From contig JAFGGU010000093.1 in NCBI GenBank assembly GCA_016930375.1, positions 1-35,546 on the forward strand: 35,546 nucleotides of DNA, written 5' to 3'. Position 1 is the first letter of the stretch. Each line of letters begins with the position of its first letter. Origin of the DNA: Bacteroidales bacterium. Its GTDB lineage: Bacteria; Bacteroidota; Bacteroidia; Bacteroidales; UBA10428. Positions 25,501-33,717 of this stretch are shown piece by piece. The translations under genes were made by a program, and so were the position numbers. Under the pieces are notes generated by a model that was not told the DNA's origin, searched no databases, and saw only the letters and a program-made list of their open reading frames with translations.

Positions 25501-27429
25501 ATATCCCATCAGGCTGGTGTCGGCCTCAAATAAGCGTTGCGTTTCAGCGGCCATATCGTTGGTAGCTGCGCGATTCTGCCTGGCATACAGGTGATTTTTT
25601 GCGGCGGCCAGGTACAGTTCGTTCACCAGGGCACTGGCCTTGGTCGGGAACAGCACCAGCTGGTAAAATGCATCCCGCCTTTCCGGGGGTAATTTGCCAT
25701 AAATTTCTTCGGCCTGCCGGGTGATGTGCATGAAGTCCCTGACCACTGTCTCGGCTTCACGGTAGTTGACCAGACTGTAAGTATCGGGCGACAGCAATTC
25801 AGGTTTTCGCCGGCCGTTGTATCGGGTGTATTTTGAAATGATATCCGCGATCTCGCCGGAATATTCCTTGCCAAACTGCCTTTCAGACCATTTGCGGGTA
25901 TATTCCAGGATATTGTCATTTCGCAGGCTGTCCTTGTACCAGGCCAGGTTCATGAAGTATTCGAGAGGAAATTCATAGCCCTTGAAATGGCCCACATTCA
26001 CTATCCAGATGCGGTCGGCTCCATATTGCCGGGCAAGCGACATCTGATCCCATATTTTCGGAACGGGACTGGTATTGATCCACTGGTAGCTGCGGGGACC
26101 ACCGTGATAATCAAAGTGATAATAAATTCCTGCCCCGCCACTCCGCAATCGTTCTTCCGCGGTGGGCAACCTGCGGACGTTTCCCCAGTTGTCTTCGGCC
26201 CATAGCAAAGTCACATCATCCGGAACACGCATACCGGCGTTATAATAGTCCTGAACCTCCTTATACAGGCACCACAACTGAGGTACAGCGGTAATATCGG
26301 TGTTCATTTCTTCAGCTAAGATCTTACGCTGGACATCCACTATGCCTTCCAGCATGGTTATATTGGCCTCAGGGCCGCCGGGAGCCATTTCGGTGTCATC
26401 GGCTCCGCGTAACCCAATTGTTATGATGCTTTCATAATTTTTGTTACGTCGAATTCCTTCACGCCAGAACTCCTGGAGCACCCTGGGATGTTTGGCATAG
26501 TTCCAGCTTCCGAGGGTGGCCTTGTAGCGGCGGTCCCATTCCTTTTGGGCACGAAGCATGGGTTCCTGATGGGTGGTGCCCATTACAATTCCATATTCAT
26601 CAGCCAGCCGGGGATTCTCAGGGTCATCCTCGTTGAATGCATTGTTCCACATGGCTGGCCAAAGGTAGTTGCCTTTCAGCCGAAGTATAAGTTCAAACAG
26701 CCTGGTATAGAATTCACGGTTATAATTGGCCACACCTGCTGGTATGGGTGGGTCCGCGCCGGGTTCGACCATTCCGTATTTCTCAGCCACCCAGTTCGTC
26801 AGAGCGGGGTATTCATCATTCAAAAATATGCCCCGGTATTTAACCACGGGTGGACCCTGGGTAAATTGGTCACATACTATATACAGGGCTTCTTTATGCT
26901 CTACGGGAACATCGGCCCACCAGTGCCAGGGTGACACGCCCATTGCCCCCGATAATTCATATATGCCAAATATCGTGCCCCTCTTGTCGCTTCCCAGAAT
27001 GACAAGTGCTTCCCCAATTCCGGGAAAAGGATTGTTTACAACCTGTATCCTGTATGTCTCCCATTGTCCGGCAATGCCCTTTGCATCTATCTTCCCGTCC
27101 TTCACCAACCGGTCGATCACAGGACTTTTCCCCAGAGTTCCTGCAATGACAGCCTGTTTTGCCTGTGGCAGCTTGCCGGTAACAAGTTCCGGAACAGCAT
27201 CCGTCACCCGGCCGATATCAGTCTGCAGGTCCCTGCATGCCCTGATCACACCCGGAAAGTCCTCGGAACTGACATAAAGAGGTGCGGACTTTCCGGAAAC
27301 CGACAGGGCAAAGCCTTTCCCGGACTGGTTGACAATAAGTGCCTGCGCAGTGGCCTGGGCACCCGGGAAGGGAATCGACAGAACTGCGAAAATCAGACCA
27401 AAGGCAAGTTGAAACAAGGATTTCTTCAT
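22579..27429 (-). CDS. GH115 xylan alpha-glucuronidase fused to an SGNH/SASA acetylesterase
   Basis: The product is 1616 residues, about twice a single GH115. A signal peptide (LAFGLIFAVLSIPFPGAQATA) is followed by the GH115 module at about residues 30-980. Its landmarks include GIYELSGAMGVSPWHWWADV, LWPAMWNNAFNEDDPENP, LLWAEDNWGNVRRLP, YYHFDYHGGPRSY and a C-terminal domain (IEAEHFTRNINAG). Residues about 995-1616 form a sialate-O-acetylesterase-like SGNH domain: LISDGMVLQRG, the serine motif CSGQSNM (S1085) and the WNDIHP motif (D1488, H1490). A jelly-roll insert lies at about 1200-1330. GH115 enzymes release 4-O-methylglucuronate or glucuronate from xylan. The esterase probably removes acetyl groups from the same chains. 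The gene starts 7 bp after the GH3 stop and is the last of the operon. Confidence 0.88.
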   Translation of the reverse strand: MKKSLFQLAFGLIFAVLSIPFPGAQATAQALIVNQSGKGFALSVSGKSAPLYVSSEDFPGVIRACRDLQTDIGRVTDAVPELVTGKLPQAKQAVIAGTLGKSPVIDRLVKDGKIDAKGIAGQWETYRIQVVNNPFPGIGEALVILGSDKRGTIFGIYELSGAMGVSPWHWWADVPVEHKEALYIVCDQFTQGPPVVKYRGIFLNDEYPALTNWVAEKYGMVEPGADPPIPAGVANYNREFYTRLFELILRLKGNYLWPAMWNNAFNEDDPENPRLADEYGIVMGTTHQEPMLRAQKEWDRRYKATLGSWNYAKHPRVLQEFWREGIRRNKNYESIITIGLRGADDTEMAPGGPEANITMLEGIVDVQRKILAEEMNTDITAVPQLWCLYKEVQDYYNAGMRVPDDVTLLWAEDNWGNVRRLPTAEERLRSGGAGIYYHFDYHGGPRSYQWINTSPVPKIWDQMSLARQYGADRIWIVNVGHFKGYEFPLEYFMNLAWYKDSLRNDNILEYTRKWSERQFGKEYSGEIADIISKYTRYNGRRKPELLSPDTYSLVNYREAETVVRDFMHITRQAEEIYGKLPPERRDAFYQLVLFPTKASALVNELYLAAAKNHLYARQNRAATNDMAAETQRLFEADTSLMGYYNRIFAGGKWNHFMDQAHLGYVSWNDPPVNSLQAIRLKTLTIPDEAIMGIALEGSEEAWPGSKDEAALPEFDIFNNPTRYFEIFNKGRAPFEFSVSAVEPWIRIDSERGTVDKERRILVSINPDLLPNGKSKGSLKVSGAGQEMIIAVNAFKPAEVTPENLQGFIESYGFVSIEAEHFTRNINAGANRWIRIEDYGHTLSAMRAVSPANAPPVVPGKDSPCLEYNMYLFTKGKLTINPVFAPTLNFQPDRPLRYGISFDDETPQIITLVPENYNAQNRNADWEKSVSDNMRKGHSEHEITSPGYHTLKIWMIDPGVVLQKIVVNTGGAKDSYLGPPESYYRPAKASAVESKALRLPRLISDGMVLQRGIPLHIWGWAGVGEEVAVSFRDQTYRATTGANGKWTLLLPSQQAGGPFDMSIDAGNQITIRDIVIGDVWICSGQSNMVLPIERVKEKYTDVIAASENRFIRHFFVTNQYDFNNTREDLPSGRWESANPSTVLRFTATGYFFAKTLYEKYRVPVGLINASMGGTPVEAWMSAEALKSFPEALEKVRPFKDDNYIQQLKKKELEAVNAWYSFVGRNDPGIKSKPQWHDSLYDASEWPAMQLPAFWTDNGLQHKQGTVWFSKEVTVPDNMAGKQARLWLGRIVDWDSVFVNGIFVGTTTYQYPPRRYTVASGILKPGRNTITVRVINTGGRGGFIKDKPYFLSTGDQTIDLTGEWQYMPGVETGPMPPSTAVQYMPTGLFNAMIYPLLNYAIKGVIWYQGESNAGYAETYYPLFSTLITDWRQRWKQGDFPFLYVQLPNSFEEKNTPSESSWAQLRHEQLKALKVPNTGMAVTIDIGEWNDIHPLNKEDVGKRLALQAMKLAYGDRNVVSSGPVYQSMKVKVHKAILLFSDTGGGLVARGGGELKHFALAGSDKKFIWAHARIKGNRVIVWHDDVLKPVAVRYAWADNPGSANLYNREGLPASPFTTEK

Positions 27430-27436
27430 GACTTCA

Positions 27437-29701
27437 TCACTGTTTAACCTCCAATAGGATCATTTGCAGATCCTCATCTCTGGATGAGCTGCCAATCCTA
27501 ATTTCGAATTCACCCGGTTCAACCACAAATTTCATATCTATATTATGAAAAGCGAGTTTTTCGGGTGTAATTTCCAGCCTAACGGTCTTCATTTCACCCG
27601 GTTTCAGAGAAACACGCTGAAAACCTTTCAGCTCTTTCACCGGACGGGTGACGGAGCTTACCCTGTCCCTGATATACAGCTGAACGATCTCATCTCCGGC
27701 CATTTTACCCGTGTTGGTGATGTTCACCTCCACCCATACCGATTCATCGGGCTTTATGGATTTTTTGGTGAGAACAGGGTTCCCGTATTTGAAATGGGAA
27801 TAGCTCAATCCATAACCAAAATAAAACAAGGGATTGATGTCCTGGGAGAGGTAGTCATGAAATTGCGCGCTGGGTTTGTGGTTGTAATACATCGGAAGCT
27901 GTCCCGAGGATTTTGGAAATGTGATCGTGAGCTTGCCGGAAGGATTTACATCGCCAAAGATGATGTCAGCTGCAGCTGTTCCGGTTTCCTGTCCCATATA
28001 CCATCCTTCCAATATGGCGCCGGCTTTTTCAGAAAGCCTGTTCACAGACAATGGACGGCCGTTCATCAGGTAAACAACGATTGGTTTTCCCAGGGCAAGC
28101 AAGGCCTCGGCCAGTTCATTCTGCTCTCCAAAAAGGTCGAGTGTCAGGTTATCGCCAAGATGGGTTTTGGCCCAGGCTTCACGGCAGAGATGCTCGTTTT
28201 CACCAATTGCCAGGATGATGATCTCTGCTTTTTGGGCCACTGCGACGGCCTCCTGGATCAGCTTGAGGTTTTCCTCCCGGGATGCAAATTTTATTTCATC
28301 ATACTTCCAGTTAAAATAACTGTTGGTCGTATTGGTGGTCAATCGGCACCCTTGCGCAAAAAGTATTTCCGCCATACCGGCTTTTTTCCGGATGCCGTCG
28401 AGCAGGCTTACTTTTTCATAGGGTTCACCGGCATAGCCGCCGAAATACACATCCGCGGCACAGGGCCCTATAACAGCGATTTTTTTGTATTTGTCCTTCG
28501 GCAGGGGAAGCAGATTGTCATTTTTCAGCAATACTATGGATTCCCTAGCTGCCTGCAAAGCAATTGCCCGATGTTCGGATTCTTTGCTGACCCTGATGGC
28601 ATTATTCACATCCACATAAGGATTCTCAAATAAACCCAGTTCAAACTTCAGTTTCAGGGTTTGGGCTAAGGCAACGTCAATGTCCGTCTGTTTGATCCTG
28701 CCTTTCTTCAATAATTCCGGCAGATATTTGTAAAGGTTGGCCTGCGGCAGTTCGTACTGTATCCCGGCGTTAAAGGCCATACTGGCAGCTTCCCTGCCGT
28801 CTTTTGCCACAAAATGCTTCTGGTAAAGCTGGTCGGCTCCGTAATAATCAGAAACAACCAGTCCCTTGAATTTCCATTCCTTCCTCAACAGCTTTCTGAT
28901 CAGCCAGGTATTGGCGTGGGAGGGCACGCCATCCACTTCATTGTAGGAAGGCATTACCGATACGGGTTTCACCCGATCAATGCACATTTTAAAAGGAGGC
29001 ATATGATAATCGAGCAGAACACGCATGGAATAATTGGCAGGGCCCTGATTTTGTCCCCCTTCCGATTCACCATGACCCACCAGGTGCTTCAGAGTGGCTG
29101 CTACGTGATTTCCGGCAACCCTGCCGGTAGTCGTTCCCTGCAATCCCTTTACGGCGGCACAGGACAGGATGCCGTTCAGGTAAGGGTCTTCCCCGTAAGT
29201 TTCTTCTACACGTCCCCACCTGGGTTCCCGACATACATCAATAACGGGGGTAAGCGCGTGATGTGTTCCCCTCGAGCGCATCTCATGGGCAACAACAGTA
29301 TAAACCTGTTCAAAAAGAACGGGATTCCATGAACAGGCCAGACCGATGGCCTGGGGAAATACGGTTGAATCGGGACGCATCATCCCATGTTGTCCCTCAT
29401 CCACAAACAGGGCAGGGATTCCCAAACGGGTTTCTTCCATGAGATATTTCTGGATCCTGTTCCTGAGTTTGACGGTCTCTTTAATACCAAAGGGAGCGGG
29501 ATGGATGGAATGGCAACCGTTTCCGAATATTTCTTTCATCTTTGCCTTGTCGGCGAAAATCTCTTCTTTGAAATCTTCGACACCGCCATTCCACAATCCC
29601 ATCAACTGGGCGGTTTTTTCTTCAAGGGTCATCCTGGCCAACAGATCCTTCACTCTGGCTGCGACAGGTAATTTCGGGTTTTTATATTTTGCGACTGACA
29701 T
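27437..29701 (-). CDS. GH3 beta-xylosidase/beta-glucosidase
   Basis: The product is 754 residues. It has the GH3 (alpha/beta)8 domain (LFVDEGQHGM, KHLVGHGESEGG, SYNEVDGVPSHAN), with the nucleophile Asp in LVVSDYYGAD (D285). The alpha/beta sandwich follows (AVIGPCAADVYFGGYAG). A C-terminal fibronectin-III-like domain (VEVNITNTGKMAGDEIVQLYI) completes the usual order. There is no signal peptide: the chain opens MSVAKYKNPKLPVAARVKDL. That suggests cytosolic action on imported oligosaccharides, unlike its GH10 and GH115 neighbours. Xylosidase activity is inferred from operon context and the YYGAD form of the nucleophile motif; glucosidase is possible. It lies 26 bp after the xylanase gene. Confidence 0.88.
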   Translation of the reverse strand: MSVAKYKNPKLPVAARVKDLLARMTLEEKTAQLMGLWNGGVEDFKEEIFADKAKMKEIFGNGCHSIHPAPFGIKETVKLRNRIQKYLMEETRLGIPALFVDEGQHGMMRPDSTVFPQAIGLACSWNPVLFEQVYTVVAHEMRSRGTHHALTPVIDVCREPRWGRVEETYGEDPYLNGILSCAAVKGLQGTTTGRVAGNHVAATLKHLVGHGESEGGQNQGPANYSMRVLLDYHMPPFKMCIDRVKPVSVMPSYNEVDGVPSHANTWLIRKLLRKEWKFKGLVVSDYYGADQLYQKHFVAKDGREAASMAFNAGIQYELPQANLYKYLPELLKKGRIKQTDIDVALAQTLKLKFELGLFENPYVDVNNAIRVSKESEHRAIALQAARESIVLLKNDNLLPLPKDKYKKIAVIGPCAADVYFGGYAGEPYEKVSLLDGIRKKAGMAEILFAQGCRLTTNTTNSYFNWKYDEIKFASREENLKLIQEAVAVAQKAEIIILAIGENEHLCREAWAKTHLGDNLTLDLFGEQNELAEALLALGKPIVVYLMNGRPLSVNRLSEKAGAILEGWYMGQETGTAAADIIFGDVNPSGKLTITFPKSSGQLPMYYNHKPSAQFHDYLSQDINPLFYFGYGLSYSHFKYGNPVLTKKSIKPDESVWVEVNITNTGKMAGDEIVQLYIRDRVSSVTRPVKELKGFQRVSLKPGEMKTVRLEITPEKLAFHNIDMKFVVEPGEFEIRIGSSSRDEDLQMILLEVKQ

Positions 29702-29727
29702 TCGTTTTAAGTTTTAAGTGAATGATT

Positions 29728-30900
29728 TCATTTACTGGCTTCCGGTTGTATTTTGGTCAATTCAATGACAGCATCATACGCAGGTTTAGGTTGGTAATTC
29801 CGGTCAAAAAGCAGGGGATAAGTTGTCCGGCCCGGTATTGGCCAGTTATTCTTCCAGGAATAGCCATCATGAATTCCCCAGAAGGTTACACGGCTTACCT
29901 TTTCGCTATGTTTCAGGAACAATCCGAATAGTTCGGCATACCGGCTGGCCAGAACCTGCTGCATGGAATCGGGAAAACTTTCAGGCCAGGGATTCAGCTT
30001 GCTCTGATAATCCGCCTGCTGTGCAATATCTGCGCCAATTATGCCAGAAGGTTCAGGAATAACGTTAACATCCAGCTCGGTGATCATGACCTTCAGACCA
30101 AGTTGTCCGTATGCCTGAAAGCTTGAATCAATCTCCTGCAAATCGGGTTGGTGCAGGTGCCAGTGTCCCTGAATGCCCACTCCGTCGATTTTAATGCCTT
30201 TCTGCTGCAGTTCCTGAAGCAGCCTGACAGCACCCTCTCGCTTTGCTTTAAGTTCTATGTTGTAATCATTGTAATAGAGCTCTGCATCGGGATCTGCCTC
30301 CCGGGTGAACTCAAAGGCTTTCTGAATGTAATCTTCACCGATGATTTCATACCACCTGGATATGCGCAGCTTTCCGTCTTCATCCAAAGCTTCATTTACC
30401 ACATCCCAGCCATCCACCTTGCTCTTATACCGGCCGACAACGGCATAAATATGATCCTTCATGCGTTGGAGCAGGGCATCGCGGGTCAGGGGCTTTCCCT
30501 TTTCATCGGTGAAAACCCAATCGGGCACCTGGGAGTGCCATAAGAGTGTATGCCCCACGATAAACATGCCGTTGCGCTCGCCAAAAGCAATCAGGCTGTC
30601 GGGAACCGTGAAATCATATACATCAGGCTGCGGGTGGATGCGTTCCCACTTCATTTCGTTTTCTGCAGTAATGGAATTAAAATGCTGTATTGTAAAAGCA
30701 TGTACCAGTGTATCTCTTCCGAGTATCTGCGCTTTATTCAGCGCCACACCTATGAGGAACCTGTCTTTGAAGCTGTCTTTTAAGCCCTCTACCGGTTTCA
30801 GTGGTTCGGCGGGTTTTTTGCATGAAATGCTGAGCAGCGCGACCGGCAATGCCAGACAGATTAGGAGTCTCATGAAGGATTGATTTGCTATGGATTTCAT
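29728..30900 (-). CDS. GH10 endo-beta-1,4-xylanase
   Basis: The product is 390 residues from ATG 30900. This start gives a signal peptide (MRLLICLALPVALLSIS-CKK) with a plausible lipoprotein cysteine (C27) and leaves a 37-bp gap to the transporter. Longer frames to 31029 overlap the transporter gene. GH10 motifs are ITAENEMKWERI, GHTLLWHSQVPDW, the acid/base WDVVNEALDED (E170), GIQGHWHL and the nucleophile VMITELDVNV (E275). The C-terminus has VTFWGIHDGYSWKN. It cleaves xylan backbones, and GH10 enzymes tolerate side chains near the cleavage site. No acidic export signal follows the cysteine, so surface display is not supported and periplasmic location is as likely. Confidence 0.92.
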   Translation of the reverse strand: MKSIANQSFMRLLICLALPVALLSISCKKPAEPLKPVEGLKDSFKDRFLIGVALNKAQILGRDTLVHAFTIQHFNSITAENEMKWERIHPQPDVYDFTVPDSLIAFGERNGMFIVGHTLLWHSQVPDWVFTDEKGKPLTRDALLQRMKDHIYAVVGRYKSKVDGWDVVNEALDEDGKLRISRWYEIIGEDYIQKAFEFTREADPDAELYYNDYNIELKAKREGAVRLLQELQQKGIKIDGVGIQGHWHLHQPDLQEIDSSFQAYGQLGLKVMITELDVNVIPEPSGIIGADIAQQADYQSKLNPWPESFPDSMQQVLASRYAELFGLFLKHSEKVSRVTFWGIHDGYSWKNNWPIPGRTTYPLLFDRNYQPKPAYDAVIELTKIQPEASK

Positions 30901-30937
30901 TCCTTTAAGTTTTTGGTTTATGATATGTTCGGGATTC

Positions 30938-32386
30938 TTATTCATAGTTTTTGCGGCGTTCTGCCAGTTCATCCTGCATCTGGTATTCGACTTTCCGGTT
31001 AATGCCGTATATAAACAGGGCAATGACACACAGAACCAATGCTATGACCGGATAAATGCTTACTGTTAGGCGAATTCCGCGAAGTGCGCCGGCAGATTGG
31101 GCAACATTGGAAACGTATCCGTAAAGCGACAGAAGCTGACCGGCGAGAAATCCTCCAATGGCCAGACCTACTTTAAGTCCGATAACTACGCCGGCAAACA
31201 CAATACCGGTAGCACGGCGTTTGGTTTTCCATTCGCCATAATCGGCCACATCAGCCATCATGGCCCAGGGAAGCGGCATGGTCACGCCCCAGGCGAAGTT
31301 GAACAGTATGGAAAGGATACAGGTAAGCAAAATACCGGTGGGAGGAGCTATGATAAATAAGGCAGCAAAAATGCCGCTTATGATCAGCCAGGTCCGGAAA
31401 GCATCCCTCTTCCCGAATTTGGTTGCCAGGGGTTTTGATAGGGCGATACCCAGGAGTGAGGCAATCTGGCTTAAGATGTTTATCACACTGAAAGTATTTC
31501 CCGCTATGTCGGCAGAGGCGGCAGTCATTCCCGTGGATCCCAGGAGCCCGAAAAGCCCCTTGTCAAGTCCCTCGAGGAATGCTCGTTGGCTTTCAACATC
31601 CAGGTAATATTTGAAAAAATAAAGCAGGATACCGTTACGGATAGCCAGGAAAATAAACATGAACACGAAAACAAAGAACATGATCATCCACTGCCGGTTG
31701 GTGAACAGATCGGTGATATCCTGTTTGAGCGATGTTTTTTGCTGGGGCGCAGGCTTGATCCTTTCTTTGGTGGTGGCAAACGTTATGATAAAGAATAAAA
31801 CTGCAATGGCACTAAATATTCCCATGGTGATCTGGTATCCTTTGGCGCTGTCTCCCTGGCCGAAATGATTGACCATGGGCAGAGCAAAACCCTGTATGGC
31901 AAGGGTTGCAAGAACTACCAGAACAAAGCGGAACGAGGAAAGACTTGTACGCTGTTCCATATCACCGGTAATCACGCCGCTCAGGGCGGAATAGGGAATA
32001 TTGTTGGCTGAGTACACCGTCATCAGCAACAGATAGGTAATATAGGCATAAACGAGTTTACCGCTGGTGCCGAAATCGGGAGTGGTGAATGCAAGGTACC
32101 CGACAATGCCAAATGGAACCGCTGTCCAAAGGACCCAGGGCCTGAATTTGCCCCAGCGGGTTTTGGTCCTGTCGCCGATAGCTCCCATAATGGGATCGGC
32201 AACGGCGCCCCACAGTCGGGCAATAAGGAACAGGGCAGCTGCAGCACCTGCAGTAAGGCCAAAGGTGTCGGTATAAAAACTGAGTTGCAGCAACATCATG
32301 GTTTGAAAGATGAGATTGGCTGCGCCGTCTCCCAGGCTGAAGCCGATTTTTTCCTTCACGGAGATTTTTTGGGTTTCAGAATGCAT
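30938..32386 (-). CDS. GPH-family sugar:cation symporter (MelB/XynT-like)
   Basis: The product is 482 residues from ATG 32386. An in-frame TTG 6 bp upstream is unlikely. The N-terminus KEKIGFSLGDGAANLIFQ and the loop DPIMGAIGDRTKTRWGKFRPW are signatures of the glycoside-pentoside-hexuronide family, with the cation-site Asp in the D-P-I-M-G segment. About 12 membrane spans are visible. MGDVADYGEWKTKRRATGI-like sequence (MADVADYGEWKTKRRATGI here) is the typical second loop. It would import xylo-oligosaccharides or glucuronate-bearing oligosaccharides with Na+ or H+. It is first in the minus-strand operon. A LacI-type operator lies 36 bp upstream of its start. Confidence 0.92.
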   Translation of the reverse strand: MHSETQKISVKEKIGFSLGDGAANLIFQTMMLLQLSFYTDTFGLTAGAAAALFLIARLWGAVADPIMGAIGDRTKTRWGKFRPWVLWTAVPFGIVGYLAFTTPDFGTSGKLVYAYITYLLLMTVYSANNIPYSALSGVITGDMEQRTSLSSFRFVLVVLATLAIQGFALPMVNHFGQGDSAKGYQITMGIFSAIAVLFFIITFATTKERIKPAPQQKTSLKQDITDLFTNRQWMIMFFVFVFMFIFLAIRNGILLYFFKYYLDVESQRAFLEGLDKGLFGLLGSTGMTAASADIAGNTFSVINILSQIASLLGIALSKPLATKFGKRDAFRTWLIISGIFAALFIIAPPTGILLTCILSILFNFAWGVTMPLPWAMMADVADYGEWKTKRRATGIVFAGVVIGLKVGLAIGGFLAGQLLSLYGYVSNVAQSAGALRGIRLTVSIYPVIALVLCVIALFIYGINRKVEYQMQDELAERRKNYE

Positions 32387-32422
32387 GTTCAAGGATATTT
32401 ACAAGTTAATGTTAGGATTTAT

Positions 32423-32436
32423 TACAATCGATTGCA
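32423..32436 (-). promoter_or_regulatory. LacI-family operator upstream of the xylan operon
   Basis: TACAATCGATTGCA is nearly perfectly palindromic around ATCGAT. It lies 36 bp before the ATG of the symporter gene, where bound repressor would block the operon promoter. It matches the 19695 site at 12 of 14 positions. I could not place a convincing -7 element for this operon. Confidence 0.75.
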
Positions 32437-32590
32437 GTTGTTTTTTTCCTTTGTTTTATTGCTGTTTATATTGTATTTAAAGTAATAAATGATTCAGGTT
32501 GATTCCGGTTTAAAGTTTGTAATATTAAAATCAAAGCTTATTATGAGCATTGTAATTTAAATGACCCTATAAAAATAGGAAAAAAATTAA

Positions 32591-32604
32591 TGCAACCGAT
32601 TGCT
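32591..32604 (+). promoter_or_regulatory. LacI-family operator upstream of the regulator gene
   Basis: TGCAACCGATTGCT equals the reverse complement of the 19695 operator except for its last base. It lies 66 bp before the regulator ATG, just upstream of the candidate promoter. Autoregulation is the simple reading. Confidence 0.78.
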
Positions 32605-32620
32605 AAAAAGTGGCAAATTA

Positions 32621-32652
32621 TTTTCATGATATCTTTTTTTATGTTTACTTTG
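32621..32652 (+). promoter_or_regulatory. Candidate promoter of the LacI-family regulator
   Basis: TTTT (32621-32624) and TTACTTTG (32645-32652) are separated by 20 bp. They match TTTG and TAnnTTTG at 3 of 4 and 7 of 8 positions. The ATG is 17 bp downstream. The similar string TTTACTTGCGATAAAG occurs downstream of the GH2 operator (19724-19739), supporting related promoter architecture. Confidence 0.4.
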
Positions 32653-32669
32653 TGATAAGCTAAATCAAT

Positions 32670-33692
32670 ATGACAACTAACCGGGACGTAACCATTTACG
32701 ACATAGCTAAGGTATTAAATATTTCAGCATCAACCGTTAGTAGAGGATTAAAGGATCACCCCCATGTCAGGAAGGAGATCAAGAAAAAGATCCTGATGAC
32801 TGCCCGAAAAATGGGTTACCAGCAAAATAAGTTTGCCAGCAACCTGAGGCAAAAGCGAACTTCCACCATTGGCGTCGTTGTTCCGCGACTCGACAGTTAT
32901 TTTATGTCGACCGTGATTTCCGGCATGGAAAAGATTTTCAATGAGTCGGGTTACCACTTGATTATCAGTCAATCACAGGAATCCTTCAAAATGGAATCCG
33001 CCAGTATTGCCACCCTGTTCAACTCTCGCGTGGACGGTCTCCTGGTTTCCCTTTCCTATGAAACGCAGAATCTCGATCACCTCGGAATACTTTTTAACAA
33101 AGGAATCCCGATTGTTTTCTTTGATCGTGTCTGCGATCATCCCAAATGCAAAAGTGTAGTCATCAATAATTATAAGGCCGGATACGAGGCAACTTCTCAT
33201 TTGATCAGCCAGGGTTGCAAAAACATCCTTCACCTGGGAGGAAGTCTTATACGAAATGTATATTCTGAGCGCTTCAAGGGATATCAGCGGGCGCTGCAAG
33301 ATCATGACCTTCCGTTCAATGATAAAATGCTGATGATATCTGATCTCAGCCATAACTCTGGTATTGAGGCAGCCAAAGTCATCTTGCAGCAAAAACCGAT
33401 GCCTGATGGCATTTTTGCGGCGAACGATACCACGGCAGTATCCGTGATCTGCGAATTAAAGCAGGCAGGCATCCGCATCCCCGAAGATATTTGCATTGCA
33501 GGCTTTAATGATGATCCGATTTCCAGGGTGGTGGAGCCCAATCTCACCACGGTTCATTATCCGGGCCGTGAAATGGGGGAAATTGCAGCTGCCACCATGA
33601 TCAGTATCCTCAAAGGTGAACAGTCGGAATTGCTCAACAGCATTGTGATCAGTCATTCCCTGATTATCAGGCAGTCGTCACTTCGAAAATAA
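32670..33692 (+). CDS. LacI/GalR-family transcriptional regulator of the xylan locus
   Basis: The product is 340 residues. The N-terminal helix-turn-helix is TIYDIAKVLNISASTVSRGL, followed by the hinge helix region (MGYQQNKFASNLRQKRT). The periplasmic-binding-protein-like effector domain includes TIGVVVPRLDSYFMSTVISG, VVFFDRV, GIFAANDTTAVSV and ICIAGFNDDP. The family binds palindromic sites with a central CG, and three such sites occur around this locus. It diverges from the transporter-enzyme operon and precedes SDR and manD in the same direction. The effector is probably a xylan- or glucuronate-derived compound, which is inferred. Confidence 0.93.
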   Translation: MTTNRDVTIYDIAKVLNISASTVSRGLKDHPHVRKEIKKKILMTARKMGYQQNKFASNLRQKRTSTIGVVVPRLDSYFMSTVISGMEKIFNESGYHLIISQSQESFKMESASIATLFNSRVDGLLVSLSYETQNLDHLGILFNKGIPIVFFDRVCDHPKCKSVVINNYKAGYEATSHLISQGCKNILHLGGSLIRNVYSERFKGYQRALQDHDLPFNDKMLMISDLSHNSGIEAAKVILQQKPMPDGIFAANDTTAVSVICELKQAGIRIPEDICIAGFNDDPISRVVEPNLTTVHYPGREMGEIAAATMISILKGEQSELLNSIVISHSLIIRQSSLRK

Positions 33693-33717
33693 CTGTGCAT
33701 TGAACGCAATATGGAAA

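Noticed and set aside
30901..31029. Longer GH10 xylanase beginning upstream of 30900
   Set aside because: It would overlap the symporter coding region, and only the 30900 start places the signal peptide at the N-terminus.
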